The notes under the pieces: model-generated
Told to the model about the DNA's origin: nothing
What the model saw: only the letters and a program-made list of their open reading frames with translations
Database searches by the model: none
IMG/VR virus record: IMGVR_UViG_3300045789_000303
Coordinates: 1 to 23,818 of that record
Origin: a virus
DNA length: 23,818 nt
Direction: 5' to 3' (one strand)
Program-made: the position numbers and the translations under genes
Part shown: piece by piece, positions 1 through 9,000 of the stretch
Layout: every line of letters starts with the position of its first letter
Position numbering within the stretch: position 1 is the first letter of the stretch

Positions 1-3000
1 GGTGTAACAAGATTAATTACATCTGATAGTGTAGTTATTGGTGGTAGTTTACGTGTTGAAAGTGATTTAACCATTGGTGGTGGTTTAACTACTATTGGAC
101 ATTTTAATATTGACTCTTTTGTTAATATTGGTGGTGCTGTTAAAATCGGGTCATTTAATGGTAGAGATTCTGGAAATGGTCTTGGAGTTTATGACGCTAG
201 TCAAATAAAAGGAAAGAACGGTCTATATGTTGGTGATAGTACTCATTTAAGAGGCGGTCTAAAAGTTCTTGGACATGATAATGTTCTTCAAGAAGCATAT
301 ACATTTACAATTGATAGTAACTATGTACAAGAAACTCAAACAGTATCTTTGAATAATACCCAAATTCAAAATGCATTTGGACCCAATGATGCGGATTCTC
401 ATATTGTATTATCGTTTACAGATTCTGTAGATTTTAACTTCTTACGAATTACAAGAACTACTTCTGCTGGAGCAACAGTACTTTTAAACAGATATATTGA
501 CTATGATTCATTAGGCAATAGAACTCTCTTTGATTCGTCACAGTATGGTTATGGTTCACCATCTCACAACTTAATGACAAATCAGAATAGACTTAAAAAT
601 GTTTATATTAAAGAACCATCAGTATTAAATACTGATACGCAACTTCATGGGGCAGAACTTGTTGCTCAGAGTGATTCTAATTCTAAACTATCAATTATTA
701 TTGGTAATAGAATTATCGCGGTTGGCGGTACTTCTATTCCAAGAGTTTCTAATATTATTGATGATGCTAATAATTCTCTCGCTATTAATGCTGGTATTTC
801 TTTGTTCGGTGTGGTTGATCCAATTGTTAAACTCACAGACTCTATTGGTACGGTAAAAGGTCAATTATTAAAAGACCGTGATTTTACTATTGTAGATTCA
901 TTTGAAATTAGAGTGTTTAGTGATCTTAATGTTGTTCCTGGTTTATTTCCATCTGCTTATGGTGTAACCGATTCAGCGAAGATGATTCTCGGTGATAAAA
1001 TCACAATTCAAGATAGAACTCCAACACTTACAAGCAGAACAGAAATTGTTGGTCCAACAAATTTATTTGGTCATGTTACTCTTGGTAATGAGGCTATGGC
1101 ACATGCCGCTTATCCAGGATATCCTCATACTGGTTCTAGACTAACAACTCATGATAGTTTTGTTGTTAAGGGTGGTATGCATTTTGAAAGTAGCGGTGAT
1201 CCAGTAAATAGAAAAAGAATTCAATTTGATGCAGATGTTCATGTTGACTCTGGAAAAGTTTGGTATTTTGGTCCTAAGAAAACAGTCTCGCATAAAGTAC
1301 CAGCCTCATTAATTGATGCAACTCAAGATGCGTATGGTCATTATCAAAATATTAATCCAGCAACCACATTTGATTCTAATCTTATAGTTGGTATGGATTC
1401 TCACATTGTTCAAAATGTTAAGGCAACTACTGATCCTATTGATCTAAATGCAACTCGTTTAACAGTAAATAATTTATCAATCAGAGACGGTTCAGTATTC
1501 TTATATGGACCTTTGAGAACAAGATCACATTTGAAACAAGATAGTGACGGTATCGGTGGGCTATTAGGTAAAGTAGAGTCTGATGGTAGTTATGATGGAA
1601 CAATTACAGGAATTCAACGCTATGCTGATTCGCAATATCAAGTTACTTTGGATTCCCATGTTGTTGATATTTTACAAAATCCACCACTACCAGTATTAAA
1701 CTTTCTGAAGCCTGTAACATTCTCAAAACCTGTTATAATGCAAGACAGTTTAACTGTCCAATTTGTAAATGCTGATTCAGCCTCAATTGATCAGTTAGTT
1801 TCTGATAGTGCTTATATTAAGTACGCCAGAATTGATAGTTCCTATATCAGTCAATTAATTGTTGACAGTTCCAGAATTGGGCATTTGATAGTAACTGATA
1901 GTGCTACGATTAAACAATTTACTTCAGACAGTGCTAGAATTAGTCAATTAGATGTTGATAGTGCATATATCAAACTTCTGAAAGCAGACCAAATTTTAGA
2001 CACATATATTAGCCAATTACTTGTTGATAGTGCTAACATTGGTCAATTAGATGTTGACAGTGCTTATATTAAACAACTAAAATGGGATGTTGTTACAGAC
2101 GGTTATATCAGTCAACTCATATCTGACAGTGCTAACATTGGTCAATTAGATGGTGATAGTGCTTATATTAAACAACTGAAATGGGATGTGGTTGATAGTG
2201 GTTATATCAAATACGCCCAAATTGATGACGCTTACATTAGCCAATTACTTGTTGATAGTGCTAGAATTAGTCAATTAGATGTTGATAGTGCTTATATCAA
2301 AACTGCTAAAATTGATAGTTCTTATCAAACCTTGATTAGAGGACCAAGCGAAATCACTATTGATCCACTTGATGTTGGAACTAACGCTGGAAAAATTCAT
2401 GTCAAGGGAAGTTTTGAACTTACCAATGGTGACTTTACTCTTGATTCAATGTCACGCATGTTTGTTGGAGAACCAATAGACTTCTACAAATATGAATCTG
2501 ATGGTTCTGGAAATAAAACAACATTCCCAGAAAATGTTCTTAATCCTAATCATGAAGGTCAAAAATATCAACGCTTTCAACATTTCTTTGATCGGTCATC
2601 AAATCATTTCCAGACATTTGATAATACAAAGGTTGATGCTGGTAACGTAGTTTACAAATATGAATCTGATGGTTCTCCTGTAGTTAGTGGTAAAGGCTTT
2701 ACCACACCCACTGGTAATTTGCACCATATATTAGTGGATAGTTTTGATGTAGTAAATACAGATAACTCTTTAAACATTTTCAGAAAAACTCATAGACTTG
2801 ATCTTGATTCACATATTGGTAGAATCGTTGATTCAGATTATATCGGTATAAGACTTCAAACTCCTTGGAAGATTGAAAATGTGTCTCTTGGGGTTCAAAA
2901 GAAAATCTTCTATGATGATGAAGGTGCGGTTATTATAGGACCAAAGTCCTTATTAACTGGTGATTTAGCGACAAGATTTGTTGTTGACTCTGGAAATGTA

Positions 3001-6000
3001 ATGTTCTTATCAAATAATTTCCAAAGTGGTATTTCTACTGGTGCAGGTGGTGCTGGTATTACAGATAATGACGTTAGTACTGTTATTCGTGGGAATGTTC
3101 CCAATAAAGGCGCAGAAGCAAGATTTATGTGGATACCACAGAGAGGTGCGCTCAGAATAGGCGCACTAGATCAAGCAGGAGCGGCAGATTATTGGGAAGA
3201 TAGTGAATTAGGATATCAGTCTATTGCAATAGGTAATAATACTAAGGCATCACATTTCTCAACAGCATTAGGTTTTAACGTACAAGTTGGTGAAGTCAAA
3301 AAATCTGCGACTACAGCATCTAAAAATAACAATAACAGTGTTGCTTTTGGTCAAGGTATTGATATGCCCCAGCGCAACAGTGTTGCTATGGGTATCGGTA
3401 TTATCACAAGACCTACTAGTAATAGTAGCGGCACTCCAGTTCCAAATAATCCATTCATCTATAACAAAGAACAAATTGTATCACTCGGATCAAAAATTAA
3501 CTCGGCAGGTTCTTTCAATACTTCATTGGGAAATAGAATAACAATTGGGTACAATACTGGAATTGCGAATGATCAATCCCTATTCCCATTCATGAATCCG
3601 AGTACTGCTAACAATGTTACAGCAATAGGTAGAGACTTACTTGCTTATAAAACATCTGATAGATCATTAATGATTGGTGCTAACAGTGTAGTTAAAAAAG
3701 AAGATACAACTTCAATTGGTAATAATAATCAGTTAGATAAGCAATATACAATTGCCATTGGTAATGATAATTTATTACAAAAAGAAGATGCTCTCGCCAT
3801 AGGCCAAAATATTATAATGAGAAGTAGCGCACAAGGTGCGGTTGGTGTTGGTAAAGAAGTTACTGTGCATGGGAAAAATGCTGTTGCGATGGGTAGAAAT
3901 GTTCATGTGACAAGTGGTACTGGTGCGGTTGCTATTGGCGCAGACGGTAAAGTAACTGGTACTGGTGGTGTTTTTGTTGGATCACAAGGTACTGCATCAC
4001 AAAAATCAGTCGCGGTAGGTAGTTCTGTTTTTGCTGGTAATCATGGCGTAGCAATTGGTAAAAATGTCAGAAGTTACGGTGCGCAAGGATCAATAGCATT
4101 AGGATATAATGCTTATTCTGGCAGCGGTGGATTTGCCATTGGTAATAATGTGGTTGGTAAGACAGGCGCAGTTATGGTTGGTCAAGGTAATAGTGGAGCC
4201 AACTATAGTACTATTTTCGGTCTTAATAGCACATCTAAAACTGGTGGTGTTGCGATTGGTAGTTACGTTCAAAATACAGGTACTTATGCTGTTGCCATGG
4301 GCCGTTCAGTACAAGCGGCGGCGGGAACTGCTGCTATGGGTATATATGTAAAAACTACAGGTGCAAGATCAGTTTCAATAGGTGGTGGTACTTCAGCATT
4401 ACCCAATGTCGCAGCGCAAGATGCAGTATCTATTGGTTACTCAAACATTGCTGGAAGCAAAACGGTAGTTATTGGTAAAAATAATACAATGCTTGCTGGA
4501 ACAAGTTCTATTCCAGGCATTACTGTTGGAACCGACAACACAAATAACTCTAAAGCAAATATTTACGGTTCTAATAACTCAGGTAATAGTTATGTTTCTG
4601 TATATGGTAGTGGTCAGTCTGGAGCCTCAACTAGCAGCACAAATACTCCTTCAACTGCGATGGTCTATGGTATAGGAAACACTATTACTGCAAATGGTGG
4701 TTTAGCGTTTGGTAAACAGAACATTGTTGAGTTAAATGGTTTAGCATTTGGTTCTTCAAATGATGTTCAAAAAGAAGGTTTAGCATTTGGTTATGACAAT
4801 GAAGTAAATCTTGGTATTGGTAATGGTAATACAACACATTCTATAGCATTTGGTAGAGGTAATGCTTCGGATACTGAAGCGATTGCGCTTGGTAGAAATA
4901 ATGTTGCCACTCATGGTGCTATTGCAATCGGTAATACAGTTACCGCTACTGGGGCCACAGGAAACCAAGGTGGTATTGGTTTAGGTAGAAATATTACTGT
5001 ATATGGTCAAAATGCTTTGGGATTAGGAACCAATATTACAGTCGGTAGTGCAATAAATAGCGCAGCGAACAGTGTTGGTATTGGACTTGGAACAACAGCA
5101 ACAACAGTATCTACTGATAATACTCTATCCATTCAAGGTGGTCAAGTTGTAATTGAGCAAGATGAAATTAATATTGTTCCAGCAACTGCTATACAATATA
5201 AAAGTGAGGCTGCATATGGTTCCTATGGTGATGGTGGAACTGATATTTCATGTGAAAAAGTTAATGAAAATGGAAGGGCTGGAATTAAATATGCTCTTGA
5301 AGTAAATGGTCCAATAAATGTTAATGGAACTGATGCTGCTGGTAATGAGCATGACTTCTATATGCAAGGTATGAGACTTTACAATTATATCAGATATGTT
5401 GCAGCGGATAGTGCTTGGATTTTGTCGGCGGCTGATCAAGAGTATGTTGAAGGTATAATTAATAAAGAATATCTCAGAACAACATGCACTAATGATACAT
5501 TCTTCCAAAAAAGTCCAAGTGGTGGAGCATCACATCTTGTATATAAAGGCGCGAATGACTTTGAGTTTGTTGGTATTAATTTAGATAATACTACAGCAAC
5601 TAAAACTCCTGGTTATTTGAGATATGGTCCAGACGCTGAAGGTGTGTATAAGAGTAACGTAAATTATACACTAGATGTTAATGGTAATGTTAACCTTGAA
5701 GGATTAACATATCAAGGTGATGTTATTCTACCAACTGGTGGACTTGATAGTAACATCTATCTAAATCATTATACTAATCAAATTTATTATCAAATTACAC
5801 CAGATTCAGCAACTGCATTCTTTGATAGTGCGTATGTAGCAGACAGATACTCTTTTGGTTCTAATCCATCTGGTGCGGACTCTATTGCGATCATTAATAT
5901 GGTTGATGAAGACTTTATTAATGAACTTGTTCGCCCTGTTTGGCCTGATTCTGCCTATATTGATGGTAAACTTGATAGTGTTGTTGGTGGAGATATTATA

Positions 6001-9000
6001 GCATTTAGAGTTAAGCACATTCTTTCTGCTAAGTATGGCGATTTAACCACTCTTGAAAAGGCTCTTGGTCGCGGTGAAGCCCAATTTACAAACCCAACTG
6101 GGTTTGAGGCCACATATGGTACTAAAGTTGGCATTGGTAAAATAACTTATAGTCATTGGGATTCTAATCCATCAAGAGTCGGTGTTCAAACACAACTTAG
6201 AACTAGTGGTGTAACTGGGGTAACTGCTGGACAAGAAGCAATTGAAACATTAGGTCCAACTATAGGAAATTTAACTACTGGTATGGGTCTTGCTGTTGGT
6301 GGTAAAGTTGTTATACATGGTACACAAGAACCCATTACAGGCGCAACGGAACTGCCAGCGTTAGAAATTTTCAATGGTCATATTGAAGTAAATGGTGAAA
6401 AATTAGTTCTGGAAACTCCTTGGGATGAAGGTGCATCATACACCACATACAAGTCTCCAAATAAATTTATTGGTATAGGTAAAATTTCTCCAAGTTTTCA
6501 CTTTGATGTTAATGGAAAAATAAATGCTGATAGTGGTCTCTTTGTTGATGGTACTAATATAAAAGACATTTATGACTCGGATTGGGTAAAAACCACAGTA
6601 ACTGAAGATTATATAAAAACTGACTTGAATGTTGATAGTGCTTATATTATGTCAACTCACAAAGCAGTGGGAGATATAATTCCAGCCTTAGATACAGTAT
6701 ATGATTTAGGATCACCTACTGAAAGATTTAGAGATATATATCTAAGTGGAAACTCAATTTCACTTGGGGAAGTTATAATATCTTCTAATGCAAGTGGTTT
6801 GGAACTTTCTGATAGTGCTGGAAATCTTTTAAAGTTTGGTGGAATAGATTCAGACGCCATCGCGCATTTCATTGACAGTTCTTATGTCCAACTTCGCGCT
6901 GACTCTAATTGGATATTCTCGGCAGTTACTCAAGAATATGTAAGATCAAATGCAGATTCAAATTATATAAAAAGTTTCATTAACAGTTCGTATGTATTTA
7001 ATATTACAGATACAAAATATGATAGTGCGCTCTTCCTCTCAGCAGCGGATTCAGATTATGTAAAAACTGTGGCATCGTCTGATTATGTCTTAGGAATTGC
7101 AGACTCAAATTATGTGAAAAGTGTGGCATCGTCTGCTTACGTCTTAGGAATTGCAGATTCAAATAATGTAAAAACTTTCATTAATAGTTCGTATGTCTTA
7201 GGACTTGCAGACTCTAATTATCTTAAAGTTAGTATAGATTCTTCCTATATTAAAGGCTTCATAACTCCTGCATATGTGAAAAATGCTAATGATGTTGATT
7301 CCGCATTTATTAAAGGAATTGCAGATTCAAGTCACATTCAATCGGCAGTAGATTCTAGTTATATTAAAACTTATATAGATTCATCTTATGTCAAAGAGTT
7401 CGCAGATTCAAATTATGTGAAAAGTTTTATTGATAATACATATGTATTGAATATTACAGATACAAAATATGACAGTGCGTTCATTTTATCGGCAGCGGAT
7501 TCTGCATATGTAACAACTGTTATTGATGCTAAACTAGCAGCAACTGGACATATTCTTCCAGAATTGGATAGTGCCTTTGATATTGGTTCACCTACCAAGA
7601 AATTTAAAGATTTATATTTAAGTGGTAGTACAATAAACATAGGTAACACTAGAATAACGGCTGCTCCTGCTGGACTAAAAATTACAGATAATGTTGGTAA
7701 TGACGCTAAAGTTCTGGGAATAGATTCAGATGCTATTTTGGGATTTGTTGATAGTGCTTATGTTGATCTCAGAGTACCGTTTAATAAAGTAACAATCCCG
7801 CATATTCTAGGTATTGCAGATTCAGATTATGTAAAGACTGTGGCATCTTCGGCTTACGTCTTAGGTATTGCAGACTCAAATCACATAAAAACTCATGCAG
7901 ACTCAAATTATGTGAAAACTTTCATTGATAATGAATATGTTAAAGGTATAGCAGATAGTGGATATATACAAGGATTTATTTCTACTCCTTACATTAGAGG
8001 TATAATAGACTCAGCACATATTAATCCAATTACTGGTATTGGAACTAGAGATGTTGACTTTGGTGGCAATACGATTTACTATAATAATACTTTTGCATTC
8101 ACTAATCAATTACCAAGTGCGACAACATATAAAGGTATGGTTGTATATGATAACCAAGCACAACTTCCGAAAATTGCTGTTGGTGCTGATTGGCATGAAT
8201 TAGCGAGAACTTCAGATATAAGAGCAATCGCTGATAGTGCGGTGGCAACATTAGTGGCTTCAGCACCTGCTGCATTGGATACGCTCAATGAATTGGCGGC
8301 GGCGATGGGAGATGATGCAAATTTCTCCACTACTTTAACAAATAGTATTGCTGCTAAATTACCTCTTTCTGGTGGCACTATGACAGGTGCGATTGATATG
8401 GGTAGTAATAATATTACTACCACTGGAAAAATGCTTTACTCAAATGTATATTCGGCAGAAGGCGATTTGCCAAGTGCATCAACATATCATGGAATGTTTG
8501 CTCACGTTCATGGTACTGGAAAAGGTTACTTCGCTCACGCTGGAAATTGGGTAAAATTAGCAAACTTTGATGACATTTCATCTACTGTAGATAGTGCTTA
8601 TGTTGCAGCAAGAACAAATGCTGGAACAGACAGTGCTTCAATCGTAAATATGATTGATAGTGCATATGTGCAAGCAAGACAAACTTCTGGTGGTGGCGGC
8701 GGTGGGCTTGATAGTTCACTTACCATTTCTCTAATTGACAGTGCTTATGTCTCAGCGAGATCAAGTGGAAGTACTGCATTTACATCATCTATTACATCTT
8801 ATTATTATACAGCCACAGCAAATCAAACGGTATTTACTGGTTCGGATAACAATAGTGCAACTCTTAGTTATGCTGTTAATTCAGTTACAGTATTCTTAAA
8901 TGGTATAAATCTATTAAAAGGCACAGATTACAATACTACTGACACATCTACAATTACACTTGTCACTGGTGCAAAAGTTGGTGATGAACTTGTTATTAAC

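Noticed and set aside
1774-2343. A CRISPR or DNA-level satellite array
   Set aside because: The repeats are protein-coding in one open frame, of variable codon use, without unique spacers between identical direct repeats.
3220-5100. A bacterial trimeric autotransporter adhesin gene
   Set aside because: The YadA-like repeats have no C-terminal membrane anchor, and the gene runs directly into T4-like fibre modules and neck genes.
2910-8423. Minus-strand and other-frame open frames across the giant fibre gene
   Set aside because: They are short, lack ribosome sites and recognisable domains, and lie under a strongly coding + frame; they are shadows created by repetitive codon usage.
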